64,000 nt of DNA from an uncultured Coriobacteriaceae bacterium (GTDB lineage: Bacteria; Actinomycetota; Coriobacteriia; Coriobacteriales; Coriobacteriaceae): assembly GCA_944320725.1 (NCBI GenBank), contig CALUIM010000014.1:48349-112348 (forward strand), in the 5' to 3' direction. The notes below the pieces were generated by a model that saw only the letters and a list, made by a program, of their open reading frames with translations, was not told the DNA's origin and did not search any database. Position 1 is the stretch's first letter; every line of letters begins with the position of its first letter. Both the position numbers and the translations under genes were made by a program. Below are positions 51,797-59,939 of the stretch, piece by piece.

Positions 51797-53572
51797 GTGG
51801 CTCAGACCACCCATTCCATGCATACCCATACCGCAGGAGAGCTGCGCGCAGCAAATATTGGCGAGGAGGTCACGCTCACCGGCTGGGTGTGGCGTCGCCG
51901 CGATCATGGCGGCCTGATCTTCTGCGACCTGCGCGATCGCACCGGCATGACGCAGTGCACCTTCGACCCCGAGCACGCCGCGGGCGATGCCTTCCACACA
52001 GCTGAGACCATGCGTCCCGAGTGGCCCATTCTCGTGCACGGCACGGTTATCGCGCGCGACGCCGAGACGGTGAACCCCAAGCTTCCTACCGGCGAGATTG
52101 AGGTTCTGGCCGACCGCGTTGAGGTGCTCGGTCGCTCCAAGACCCCGCCCTTCCAGATCGAGGACGGCATCGAGACTGCGGAGGACACGCGCCTGCGCTA
52201 TCGCTATCTGGACCTCCGTCGTCCCGAGATGATGGCGCGCATGCAGCTCCGTTCCGACTTCACCTTCGCTATCCGCAGTGCGCTGCACGACCGCGCCTTC
52301 ATGGAGGTCGAGACGCCGGCGCTCTTCAAGTCCACGCCTGAGGGCGCGCGCGATTTCATCGTGCCCTCCCGTCTGCAGCCGGGCAGCTTCTATGCGCTGC
52401 CGCAGTCGCCGCAGCTTCTGAAGCAGCTCCTCATGGTGGGTGGCGTTGAGCGCTATTACCAGGTTGCCAAGTGCTTCCGCGACGAGGACCTCCGTGCCGA
52501 CCGTCAGCCCGAGTTCACGCAGGTTGATATCGAGATGTCCTTCGTCGACCAAGACGACGTCATGAGCGAGCTCGAGGATGTGCTGGCCGCCGCGTTTGCC
52601 AAGGTGGGCGTCGAGATGCCCACGCCGCTGCGCCGCATGAGCTACTGGGACGCCATGGACACCTACGGCACCGACAAGCCCGACACGCGCTTCGGCATGC
52701 ACCTCATCGACCTCACCGATGTGTTCAAGAACTCTGCGTTCAAGGTCTTCTCCGGCGCCGCCAATACCGAGGGCCATGTGGTCAAGGCGCTCAATGCCAA
52801 GGGTGCCGGCACTTGGCCGCGCGCGCAGATCGACAAGCTCGCCAAGGTGGCCGAGACCTTCGGTGCCAAGGGTCTTGCTTGGATTGCCTTCCGCGAGGAC
52901 GGCTCCATGAATAGCCCCATCGTCAAGTTCTTCTCCGATGAGGAGATGGACGAGCTCCGTCGTCGCTGCGATGTTGAGCCCGGCGACCTTGTCATGTTCG
53001 CCGCAGGCCCGCGCCTTGCCTCCGACGAGATCCTGGGCGGCATGCGCTCGCACATGGCCGACGCGCTCGAGATTCCGCGTGAGGGCCATGACTTCCTGTG
53101 GGTTGTGGACTTCCCACTCTTCCACTGGGACGATGACGCCAAGCGTTACGAGGCCGAGCACCAGCCCTTCACGCAGCCGCACCTCGACGAGCTTGACCTG
53201 CTTGAGACCAATCCGCTTGCAATGGGCAGCTGCACCTACGACTTCGTCATGGACGGCTTTGAGGCCGGTGGTGGCGGTATGCGTATTCACGACTCGGCGC
53301 TCCAGCTCAAGATGCTCGAGTTCATGGGCTTCACCGAGGAGCGCGCCCGCGCCCAGTTCGGCTTCCTCATGGACGCCCTCGAGTTTGGTGCGCCTCCGAT
53401 GGGCGGCTTCGCGCTTGGCCTCGACCGCGTGTGCATGCTGCTCGCAGGTTGCGATTCCATCCGCGACGTCATGGCGTTCCCCAAGACAAGCTCCGGCTCC
53501 GATCTTATGAGCGCCGCCCCCAGCGAGGTTTCGATGGCCCAGCTCAAGGAGGTCGGCCTGCGCCTTATGTAG
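51797..53572 (+). CDS. aspS: aspartyl-tRNA synthetase
   Basis: Class II synthetase of 591 residues, the bacterial type with an inserted GAD domain. An N-terminal OB-fold (GEEVTLTGWVWRRRDHGGLIF), motif 1 FMEVETPALFKSTPEGARDF, motif 2 YQVAKCFRDEDLRADRQPEFTQ, and motif 3 GFALGLDRVCMLLAG are clear. GTG 51797 follows AAAGGAGGATTCC. In species lacking asnS/gatCAB this enzyme may also load tRNA-Asn; the window does not tell. Confidence 0.96.
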   Translation: MAQTTHSMHTHTAGELRAANIGEEVTLTGWVWRRRDHGGLIFCDLRDRTGMTQCTFDPEHAAGDAFHTAETMRPEWPILVHGTVIARDAETVNPKLPTGEIEVLADRVEVLGRSKTPPFQIEDGIETAEDTRLRYRYLDLRRPEMMARMQLRSDFTFAIRSALHDRAFMEVETPALFKSTPEGARDFIVPSRLQPGSFYALPQSPQLLKQLLMVGGVERYYQVAKCFRDEDLRADRQPEFTQVDIEMSFVDQDDVMSELEDVLAAAFAKVGVEMPTPLRRMSYWDAMDTYGTDKPDTRFGMHLIDLTDVFKNSAFKVFSGAANTEGHVVKALNAKGAGTWPRAQIDKLAKVAETFGAKGLAWIAFREDGSMNSPIVKFFSDEEMDELRRRCDVEPGDLVMFAAGPRLASDEILGGMRSHMADALEIPREGHDFLWVVDFPLFHWDDDAKRYEAEHQPFTQPHLDELDLLETNPLAMGSCTYDFVMDGFEAGGGGMRIHDSALQLKMLEFMGFTEERARAQFGFLMDALEFGAPPMGGFALGLDRVCMLLAGCDSIRDVMAFPKTSSGSDLMSAAPSEVSMAQLKEVGLRLM

Positions 53573-53584
53573 CGCATCCGCATC

Positions 53585-53842
53585 ATGGTTACGCTTCACC
53601 ACATCATTACGTCGAGCCAAGGGCTGCATGCTCGTCCCGTAACGGCAATCTGCCGCTGCGTGCTCGATGGCTCGAGTAGCGTGGACATAGCGTGTAACGG
53701 GCATCTTGCGAGTGGCGACAACCTCGTGGGGCTCATGGCGCTTGACGCGCGGCGTGGCGATGCACTCGAGGTCTCCATCGAGGGACCCGATGAGGAGCGC
53801 GTCGCCGCCGCGCTGCGTGGTATCTTTGAAAGAGATCTATAG
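53585..53842 (+). CDS. HPr-like phosphocarrier with Asn at position 46
   Basis: Passes phosphate from EI to PTS EIIA proteins through His15 (SSQGLHARPVTAI). The 85 residues fit HPr. The regulatory Ser46, which HPr kinase phosphorylates in Firmicutes, is Asn here (SGDNLVGLMAL). So the CcpA-type signal through Ser46 is not available in this copy. It starts 12 bases after aspS and ends 24 before manA; ribosome site poor, suggesting coupling. It could be the general HPr or a specialised paralogue. Confidence 0.85.
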   Translation: MVTLHHIITSSQGLHARPVTAICRCVLDGSSSVDIACNGHLASGDNLVGLMALDARRGDALEVSIEGPDEERVAAALRGIFERDL

Positions 53843-53866
53843 GGGCAACGTCTGGAAGGGACCGCC

Positions 53867-54796
53867 ATGGATTCCATCATCAAGCTCGTTCCGGTGTTCA
53901 AGGAGAAGATCTGGGGCGGGCGTAAGCTCGATACCGAGTTTGGCTACAAGATTCCCGCAGGTCCGGTAGGGGAGTGCTGGGCAATCTCGGCACATCCCGC
54001 CGGCGATTGCACGATTGCCACCGGCGCCTATGCCGGCAACACGCTCTCCTGGCTGTGGGACGAGCATCGCGAGCTCTTCGGCGGCGTCGAGGGCGACCGC
54101 TTTCCGCTGCTCATCAAGATTATCGACGCGGCCGATGACCTCTCGATTCAGGTGCATCCGGATGACGCCTATGCCGCCGAGCATGAGAGCGGTTCGTTGG
54201 GCAAAAAAGAGTGCTGGTATGTGCTCTCTGCCGAGCCCAATCAGACCATCGTGGTGGGTCAGCGTGCACATTCCCGCGAGGAGTTTGCCCAGATGGTCGA
54301 TGAGGGCCGCTGGAGCGAACTGCTCAACGAGGTGCCCATCAAGGTAGGCGACTTCTTCCAGATCGATCCCGGCTGCGTGCATGCTATCAAGGGCGGCACC
54401 GTAGTGCTCGAGACTCAGCAGTCCTCCGACGTGACCTACCGCGTGTATGACTACGACCGCAAGCAGGACGACGGTACGCTGCGCCCGCTGCATATGGCGC
54501 AGGCGCTCGATGTTATCGACTACGATGCTAAGCCGCTTGCCTCGGGCGAGCTTCCTGCCGCCGAGGGCCCGGTGCAGCGTCTCGAGTCCAACGAGTGCTA
54601 TACCGTCGACCTGGTGCGCGTCGACGGTGAGCTCGGGGTGGCTACGCCACATCCCTTCACGTGCGTGAGCGTTATTTCCGGCGAGGGCACCATTTGCGGC
54701 GAACCGGTTGCCAAGGGTTCGCATCTTCTGGCGCTTGCCGCATGCGACAAGCTTGAACTTGCCGGCACCATGGAGCTCGTACTCTCCTATCTATAG
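53867..54796 (+). CDS. manA: mannose-6-phosphate isomerase, class I
   Basis: Interconverts mannose-6-P and fructose-6-P; zinc enzyme of 309 residues. Typical signatures: VFKEKIWGGRKL, GPVGECWAISAHPAG, LSIQVHPDDAYA, GKKECWYVL (zinc ligands Gln/His/Glu), PGCVHAIKGGTVVLETQQSSDVTYR, the latter split over more than one motif. It is the short Firmicutes-type form. GAAGGGACCGCC precedes the start. Confidence 0.94.
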   Translation: MDSIIKLVPVFKEKIWGGRKLDTEFGYKIPAGPVGECWAISAHPAGDCTIATGAYAGNTLSWLWDEHRELFGGVEGDRFPLLIKIIDAADDLSIQVHPDDAYAAEHESGSLGKKECWYVLSAEPNQTIVVGQRAHSREEFAQMVDEGRWSELLNEVPIKVGDFFQIDPGCVHAIKGGTVVLETQQSSDVTYRVYDYDRKQDDGTLRPLHMAQALDVIDYDAKPLASGELPAAEGPVQRLESNECYTVDLVRVDGELGVATPHPFTCVSVISGEGTICGEPVAKGSHLLALAACDKLELAGTMELVLSYL

Positions 54797-54860
54797 TGCG
54801 CGACGCCGGGACGCCTCTCCTGTGCGTCCCTTCTGCTTTCAGCGCATAACTGCACAACGC

Positions 54861-54897
54861 CAATTGTCCCGGATGCTTTAAACATCCGGGACAATTG
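54861..54897. repeat. perfect 15-bp stem-loop after manA
   Basis: CAATTGTCCCGGATG / CATCCGGGACAATTG with a 7-nt AT loop, 65 bases past manA. No T-run follows on either side. Possible transcription end for manA or boundary of the repeat array beyond. Confidence 0.75.
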
Positions 54898-54957
54898 CTA
54901 TGGCGGGCTCCTCCGCTCGTTTGTTCTGTACCGTTTTCCCATCACGCATATCCCAGG

Positions 54958-55307
54958 TGGTCACGAAGCGGGGGATATGGGTGCATGGTGCGTAGCATGA
55001 TGTCGCTCGTGGTCACGAAACGAGGGATATGGGTGAAAAACGCGTAGCATCACGTCTCGGATGGTCACGAGTCGACACCTATGGGTTCGCAGGCTGTAGC
55101 ATGTTGTGCAAATCGCTTCATTTGTTGCTAAAAACAGCTCCAGAAGGCGCTCATTGAGGGATGCGTAACGTCTCGACTACCCATAGGTCTCCCGTCGTGA
55201 CCAGGCGAACGGGATGCCCACGCTCAAATCGCCCATACCTCCCGCCTCGTGACCATCAGGTGGTAGGTGCTACGGTGATGCAGCCCATAGGTCCCTCTTC
55301 GTGACCA
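54958..55307. repeat. symmetric 52-bp module array (3 forward, 3 reverse)
   Basis: Forward TGGTCACGA at 54958, 55010 and 55062, each followed after 9 bases by TATGGGT (54976, 55028, 55080) and then by GTAGCAT (54992, 55044, 55096). Reverse copies TCGTGACCA end at 55203, 55255 and 55307, each preceded after 9 bases by the complement (ACCCATA or GCCCATA). Copies within each arm repeat exactly every 52 bp. The start of each forward copy plus the end of its reverse partner always sums to 110265, so the arms mirror perfectly about 55132.5. Bases between the boxes vary. Confidence 0.88.
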
Positions 55308-55503
55308 AATTGCGCGGGGAGGGCGAGAGCAACGGCACCGTAGGATAGGCAAAACGTCCCGCGTATCACAAAATGTTTCCATTGGCTAATTTTCACTTCA
55401 CAAAGTGCTTCGCGCGTGATAGTTTACTTAGGTGAACATGCGCGCGCGGCTTATCGCTTCGTGCGCTCCGCACGTACAATGCCTGACGCGGGAGGTGATC
55501 GAT

Positions 55504-55743
55504 GTGAGTGAAATGCCTGGTATGCCGGCGATGCCCCTCGCGTTTGCGCGGGCGGGAGAGACCGTCACGGTGCAGCGCGTTCGCGGTGCCGAAAGCCTCA
55601 AGCATCATCTGGCGAACCTCGGGTTTGTCGAGGGGTCTCAGGTGCATGTCGTGGCAAATGCGGGCAGCAACATCATCGTCATGGTGAAGGGCGCTCGTTT
55701 GGGCTTGGATGCCAAGGTTGCCCAGCACGTCATGGCAATCTAG
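55504..55743 (+). CDS. feoA: FeoA family protein, first copy
   Basis: SH3-like partner of the ferrous-iron transporter FeoB, 79 residues (ARAGETVTVQRVRGAESLKHHLANLGFVEGSQVHVV...NIIVMVKGARLGLD). GTG 55504 follows GGAGGTGA by 5 bases; an in-frame GTG at 55432 lies further up without a site. FeoA proteins bind FeoB in the cytoplasm and support Fe(II) uptake. Confidence 0.88.
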   Translation: MSEMPGMPAMPLAFARAGETVTVQRVRGAESLKHHLANLGFVEGSQVHVVANAGSNIIVMVKGARLGLDAKVAQHVMAI

Positions 55744-55824
55744 CATGGCTTTGTGCCGATACACGGTGCGCGAGTAGCGTGCGTGCGGATTGTCAGATGC
55801 GAAACACAAGGAAAGGGGGAAGCA

Positions 55825-56046
55825 ATGAAGACGCTGGGAGATGTGAAGGTGGGCGATTCGTCTACTATCGTGAAGCTGCACGGAACCGGTGCGCTGCGCC
55901 GTCACCTGATGGATCTGGGCCTTATCAAGGGAACCTCGTTCAAGGTGGTCAAGGTCGCACCGCTGGGCGATCCGGTCGAGATTACCGTGCGCGGGTACGA
56001 GCTCTCCATCCGCAAGGAGGAGGCGGCGATCGTCGAGGTGGAGTAG
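55825..56046 (+). CDS. feoA: FeoA family protein, second copy
   Basis: Protein of 73 residues with the FeoA core (KTLGDVKVGDSSTIVKL, GALRRHLMDLGLIKGTSFKVV, GDPVEITVRGYELSIRKEEA). It resembles but is not a close copy of the first feoA. GGAAAGGGGGAAGC precedes ATG 55825. Eight T follow its stop, with a short GAGG...CCTC stem, so some transcripts may end before feoB. Confidence 0.92.
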   Translation: MKTLGDVKVGDSSTIVKLHGTGALRRHLMDLGLIKGTSFKVVKVAPLGDPVEITVRGYELSIRKEEAAIVEVE

Positions 56047-56078
56047 CCTCTTTTTTTTACCGGTAGAGTTAGGCACAT

Positions 56079-56113
56079 CTAACAAATGATACCGCACGAC
56101 CAACATTTGTTAG
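56079..56113 (+). promoter_or_regulatory. inverted repeats upstream of feoB, candidate metal-regulator sites
   Basis: Perfect 10-bp arms CTAACAAATG / CATTTGTTAG (56079-56088 and 56104-56113) with a 15-base spacer. Overlapping this at 56069-56084 is GTTAGGCACATCTAAC, with arms GTTAG/CTAAC like DtxR/IdeR boxes. A third dyad CCAAGGTAACCTTGG follows at 56114-56128. A DtxR-type iron repressor is the natural candidate. Confidence 0.5.
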
Positions 56114-56175
56114 CCAAGGTAACCTTGGATGCCTGCTCAGAACACAGACGTTTCAAAGCCAAGGAAGAAGGAATC

Positions 56176-58413
56176 ATGGCAGCTTCGCAGCTACATGTCG
56201 CGCTTGCGGGTAATCCCAATTGCGGCAAGACGACATTATTCAACTTGCTCACCGGCCAAAACGGTTATGTGGGCAACTGGCCCGGTGTCACGGTTGAGAA
56301 AAAGGAGGCGCGGCTTTCGAGCGATGCGTCCGTTATCGTGACCGACCTTCCCGGAATCTATTCACTTTCCCCCTATAGCCCCGAGGAGGTCGTTTCGCGC
56401 GACTACCTGATGAGCGGCGAGCCTGACGTGGTCATCCAGCTGCTCGACGCAACGAACCTCGAGCGCAATCTCTATCTTGCATTGCAGGTTGTTGAATGCG
56501 GATTGCCCGTTGTCGTTGCGCTTAACATGGCGGATCTTGTCGAGAAGAACGGCGACAAGATCGACACCGATGCACTCTCGAAGCGCCTGGGTGCACCGGT
56601 CGTGATGATCTCGGCGCTCAAGAACACCGGCATCGATGAGCTGATTGCCACGGCAAAGCAGGCGGCAGGCGCGAAGAACGCGGTGCTCGAGCACAAATTC
56701 GACTCGGCCATTGAAGATGTGCTCGATAAGATCGAAGCGCTGCTGCCCGCATCGGTGCCGGCTGCCAAGCGTCGCTACTATGCTGTGAAGCTGTTCGAGC
56801 GCGATGAAGCGGCAACCAAATACGTGAATCCCACCAAAGAGGCTGCCGCGACCATCGATCAGATCATCGCGCAGTGCGAGGCGGATTGCGACGACGATGC
56901 CGAATCCATCATCGCCGGCGAGCGCTATGCGGTGATCGCACACATTATGGACGCGTGCGTGAAGAAAGCGCCGGCCAAGATGTCGGTTTCCGAGAAGATC
57001 GACCGTGTGGTCACGAACCGCATCCTGGGCCTGCCTATCTTCGTGCTCATCATGTGGGCGGTGTACTCCATCGCCACGAGCGCCGACGCGTTTGGCACCG
57101 CCGGTACCGATTGGGTGAACGATTGCCTCTTCGGTGATGGTTTTGAGCTGTTCGGTATGGCGTTCCCCTCCATCCCCGGCGCCATCGAGGGCATGCTCGC
57201 TGCCGCCGGCGCAAGCGAGCTCGTTACGAGCCTCGTACTCGACGGCATCGTGGCCGGCGTGGGCGCGGTGCTCGGCTTCATTCCGCAGATGTTCGTGCTG
57301 TTCGTCCTGCTGTCGTTCTTGGAGGACTGCGGGTATCTGGCACGCGTAGCCTTTGTCATGGACCGCGTGTTCCGTCGGTTTGGCCTGTCGGGCAAGAGCT
57401 TCATCCCCATGCTCGTGGCCACGGGCTGCGGCGTGCCCGGTGTGCTTGCCACCAAGACCATCGAGAACGAGAAAGATCGTCGCATGACGGTCATAACCAC
57501 CACGTTCATTCCCTGCGGTGCCAAGCTGCCCGTTATCGCGCTGCTCATGGGTGCGCTCGTGGGCGACGGCGAGGCCGGCTGGATCAGCCCGCTGTTCTAC
57601 TTCTTAGGTGTGGCCGCCGTCATCGTCTCGGGCGTCATGCTCAAGAAGACGAAGCTCTTCGCCGGGCGCCCCACGCCGTTTGTCATGGAGCTTCCCGCGT
57701 ATCACTTCCCGTCGCTGCGCTCGTGGTGGCTGCACATCTGGGAGCGTGTGTCGGCCTACATCAAGAAGGCGTTCACGATTATCTTCGCCTCGACCGTCGT
57801 GGTGTGGTTCCTTATGAACTTCGGTGTGTACGAGGGTGCCTTCGGGTTCCTGCCAGAGATCACCGGTGGTCTCGAGGAGTTCACGAGCTACTCGATCCTC
57901 GCCATGATCGGTACGGCGGTGGGCTGGATCTTCATTCCGCTGGGCTTCAGCTCGTGGGAGACCACGGCCATGTCGATCAGCGGCCTGGTGGCCAAGGAGA
58001 ACCTCGTGGGCATCGCCTCGACCATCCTGGCGGTGGGCGACGACACCGGTCTTTCGCCCGAGCTGTGGCAGGCGTTCGGCGGGCTGTTCCCCACGGCGGG
58101 CGCCATCGCCGCGTTCGGTGCCTTCAACCTGCTGTGCGCGCCGTGCTTTGCCGCCATGGGCACCATTCGCGCCCAGATGAACTCGGCGAAGTGGACCGCG
58201 ATTGCCATTGGGTATGAGTGCGGTTTCGCATGGATCGTCGGTCTTCTCATCAACCAGTTCTACCTGCTCGCCCAAGGCGTGTTCAGCCTCTGGACCATCG
58301 TTGCCATTGCGGTTGCGGCGCTCTTGCTCTTCCAGATCTTCCGTCCCATGCCGCGCTGGGCGTGGGATGACGACCGCGCCGAGGTGAAGGCTGCTGCGGG
58401 AGCCACCGCCTAA
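56176..58413 (+). CDS. feoB: ferrous iron transporter FeoB
   Basis: GTP-driven Fe(II) uptake, 745 residues. N-terminal G domain: ALAGNPNCGKTTLFNLLTGQ (G1), PGVTVEKKE (switch), TDLPGIYSLSPYSPEE (G3), ALNMADLV (G4; NMxD) and ISALKNTGI (G5). Then the helical GDI region and the membrane core with two Gate motifs, including ATGCGVPGVLATKTI and FIPCGAKLPV. ATG 56176 follows GGAAGAAGGAATC. Its neighbours feoA, feoA and the Cys-rich gene make a full feo set. Confidence 0.96.
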   Translation: MAASQLHVALAGNPNCGKTTLFNLLTGQNGYVGNWPGVTVEKKEARLSSDASVIVTDLPGIYSLSPYSPEEVVSRDYLMSGEPDVVIQLLDATNLERNLYLALQVVECGLPVVVALNMADLVEKNGDKIDTDALSKRLGAPVVMISALKNTGIDELIATAKQAAGAKNAVLEHKFDSAIEDVLDKIEALLPASVPAAKRRYYAVKLFERDEAATKYVNPTKEAAATIDQIIAQCEADCDDDAESIIAGERYAVIAHIMDACVKKAPAKMSVSEKIDRVVTNRILGLPIFVLIMWAVYSIATSADAFGTAGTDWVNDCLFGDGFELFGMAFPSIPGAIEGMLAAAGASELVTSLVLDGIVAGVGAVLGFIPQMFVLFVLLSFLEDCGYLARVAFVMDRVFRRFGLSGKSFIPMLVATGCGVPGVLATKTIENEKDRRMTVITTTFIPCGAKLPVIALLMGALVGDGEAGWISPLFYFLGVAAVIVSGVMLKKTKLFAGRPTPFVMELPAYHFPSLRSWWLHIWERVSAYIKKAFTIIFASTVVVWFLMNFGVYEGAFGFLPEITGGLEEFTSYSILAMIGTAVGWIFIPLGFSSWETTAMSISGLVAKENLVGIASTILAVGDDTGLSPELWQAFGGLFPTAGAIAAFGAFNLLCAPCFAAMGTIRAQMNSAKWTAIAIGYECGFAWIVGLLINQFYLLAQGVFSLWTIVAIAVAALLLFQIFRPMPRWAWDDDRAEVKAAAGATA

Positions 58414-58434
58414 CCGGTCTTTGCGCATTCAAAG

Positions 58435-58468
58435 GAGCCGCCGCCCGTAGGTAGCGAGGCGGCGGCTC
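58435..58468. terminator. stem-loop between feoB and the Cys-rich gene
   Basis: Perfect 11-bp stem GAGCCGCCGCC / GGCGGCGGCTC, 12-nt loop, no T-run. It may attenuate rather than end the feo transcript, since the next gene lies 30 bases beyond. Confidence 0.5.
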
Positions 58469-58498
58469 GCGCGGTATAACGCTTGCAAGGAGGAGCGT

Positions 58499-58699
58499 AT
58501 GGGAATCGCCGACATCATCATCTTGGTGCTTATCGCCGCCGGCGTTATCGCCGTTATCCTGCGGGTGCGCAGAAAAGGGACGTGTGCCGATTGCGCCCAA
58601 GGGGGCACGTGCGAGCACGCCAAACACGGCAAGGGGACGTGCCCCGCTATGAAGGGCGTCGATACGGTGGCCGATGAACTCGGTCGCGGCGTGCACTGA
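58499..58699 (+). CDS. FeoB-associated Cys-rich membrane protein
   Basis: Protein of 66 residues. One N-terminal helix (IADIIILVLIAAGVIAVILRV), then a Cys/His-rich tail (CADCAQGGTCEHAKHGKGTC). This is the small protein found after feoB in many Gram-positives (FeoB-associated Cys-rich family); its exact role in iron handling is unknown. AAGGAGGAGCGT precedes ATG 58499. Confidence 0.9.
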   Translation: MGIADIIILVLIAAGVIAVILRVRRKGTCADCAQGGTCEHAKHGKGTCPAMKGVDTVADELGRGVH

Positions 58700-58714
58700 C
58701 GGCGAGGCTGCGGC

Positions 58715-59590
58715 TCACGCGTTCCAATGCGCGCGTATGGAGGCAAGAAACGCCTCCGCGGCAGGGGAAAACGCCTGATAGCGCTTCCATGCAATGAATA
58801 TATCGGCCGAGAGGGCCGGCTCGAGGGGTCGGAACGCCAGTCCCGACCCCTCACGTGTATCGACGATGCCTTCAAGACTCACAACGATGCCCATGCCGCG
58901 CCGGGCGAGCAGCGCGGCGTTGTAAAGCAGGTTGTAGGTTGCCACCACATCGAGGTCGTCAAGGTCTCGATGAAACCAGGCGCCCATTTCACGGCTCGCT
59001 TGCTCGGAGAATATGAGCGGGCGTCCGGCGAGGTCGGCAGGCGTTACGACATCATGAGCGGCAAGTGGGTCGTCGGCGCGCATGAAGGCGCCCCAGCGGT
59101 TCTGCGCGGGGAGTTGTAGAAATTCATAGCGTGACAGATCGACGTGTCCAACGAACACGCCGAAATCGATGCGCCCTGTATCAAGGCGCTCGCTCACATT
59201 CTCGGCATTTCCACTGAATAGCGAGAAGCGCACGAGGGGATAGGCATCTACAAAGTCGGTCATGACATCGGCGAGCAGGCCCATAGCGGGTGTTTCGCCG
59301 CCGCCGATGCGCACCTCGCCGGCAAGCGCGTTCGCTGAAAGGCGAAACTCGTCTTCGGTGCGCCCCACGAGGTCCACGATCTCCTCGGCGCGTTTGCGCA
59401 GACGCATCCCGGGCTCGGTGAGCGTAATGTGGCGGCTGCCGCGTTCAAAGAGCTGGACGCCAAGATCGCGCTCGAGCTCCTGCATTTGCCGCGAGAGGGA
59501 TGGTTGGGACACATGGAGTGCCGCTGCGGCTCCCGAGATGGTGCCCTCGCGGGCGATCATCAAAAAGTAACGAAGATGCCGAAGATCCAT
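58715..59590 (-). CDS. LysR family transcriptional regulator
   Basis: Regulator of 291 residues. The DNA-binding start MDLRHLRYFLMIAREGTISGA, followed by HVSQPSLSRQMQELERDLGVQLFER, is canonical; a periplasmic-binding-like effector domain follows. It is divergent from the small Cys ORF-hydrolase-DUF3737 genes, which LysR proteins often control. The gap between them (59591-59693) is AT-rich, with TGCAGAATCTGCA (59604-59616) as a candidate LysR-type dyad. Confidence 0.93.
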   Translation of the reverse strand: MDLRHLRYFLMIAREGTISGAAAALHVSQPSLSRQMQELERDLGVQLFERGSRHITLTEPGMRLRKRAEEIVDLVGRTEDEFRLSANALAGEVRIGGGETPAMGLLADVMTDFVDAYPLVRFSLFSGNAENVSERLDTGRIDFGVFVGHVDLSRYEFLQLPAQNRWGAFMRADDPLAAHDVVTPADLAGRPLIFSEQASREMGAWFHRDLDDLDVVATYNLLYNAALLARRGMGIVVSLEGIVDTREGSGLAFRPLEPALSADIFIAWKRYQAFSPAAEAFLASIRAHWNA

Positions 59591-59603
59591 GTGGTCACCT
59601 CAG

Positions 59604-59616
59604 TATGCAGAATCTG
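59604..59616. promoter_or_regulatory. dyad in the LysR divergent promoter
   Basis: TGCAGAATCTGCA: arms TGCAGA / TCTGCA around one base, 13 bases before the lysR start codon. LysR proteins bind T-N11-A-type interrupted dyads, so this is a plausible but unproven site. Confidence 0.4.
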
Positions 59617-59693
59617 CATGAAAAAATATGCGATATAGGAATTATACATAGCTGGACGACATCGCTAAGCTGATTCATGAGAGGAGGCTGGCG

Positions 59694-59939
59694 ATGGGGG
59701 AGTTGCCGCACGACATCGAGCAGTGCCTGTGCGATTGCGCTTGCGATGGTCGCAGGGCGAATCTAGCGCGGTGCTCTTGTGAGGATGGCCGTGTTCGTGA
59801 GACCAAACGCGTGTTGCTGGGAGAACGCGCTCGCCTACTTGATGAGATGCATGCGAGCCAGCGCGGCATCGACGCCATCGATTACCTGCTCGATCGCATT
59901 GCGAACGAGATGAAGCCACAACGAAGGGAGCACATATGA
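59694..59939 (+). CDS. small Cys-rich/helical protein (hypothetical)
   Basis: Protein of 81 residues. The first 30 contain six Cys (CLCDCACDGR, then RCSCEDGR), the rest a helix with ERARLLDEMHASQRGIDAIDYLLDRI like the C-terminal coiled coil of MerR regulators. GAGAGGAGGCTGGCG precedes ATG 59694. Its stop overlaps the hydrolase start (ATGA), so it is translated with it. A truncated MerR-like effector part or a small metal-binding protein are both possible. Confidence 0.6.
   Translation: MGELPHDIEQCLCDCACDGRRANLARCSCEDGRVRETKRVLLGERARLLDEMHASQRGIDAIDYLLDRIANEMKPQRREHI

Larger units (their letters stand above)
54797..55431. other. 635-bp intergenic region: hairpin plus six-module array
   Basis: No gene found between manA and feoA. 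It holds the hairpin at 54861 and the symmetric module array at 54958-55307. From 55360 it turns AT-rich, with a promoter-like stretch before feoA. Confidence 0.7.

Noticed and set aside
51782..53704. Long minus-strand frame opposite aspS
   Set aside because: aspS has all class II motifs. The opposite frame is low-complexity and has no ribosome site; it is the mirror of a GC-rich codon pattern.
54958..55307. CRISPR array
   Set aside because: The repeating boxes are regular, but copies face both directions, boxes are interrupted by variable bases, there are no identical 25-40 bp repeats and no cas genes.
55393..56106. Minus-strand gene opposite the two feoA genes
   Set aside because: Both feoA copies have family motifs, ribosome sites and operon context. 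The opposite frame has none.
57010..57035. Another copy of the TGGTCACGA module
   Set aside because: The match lies within feoB codons (VVTNRILG) and the second box at the fixed distance is TGGGCCT, not TATGGGY. Taken as chance.
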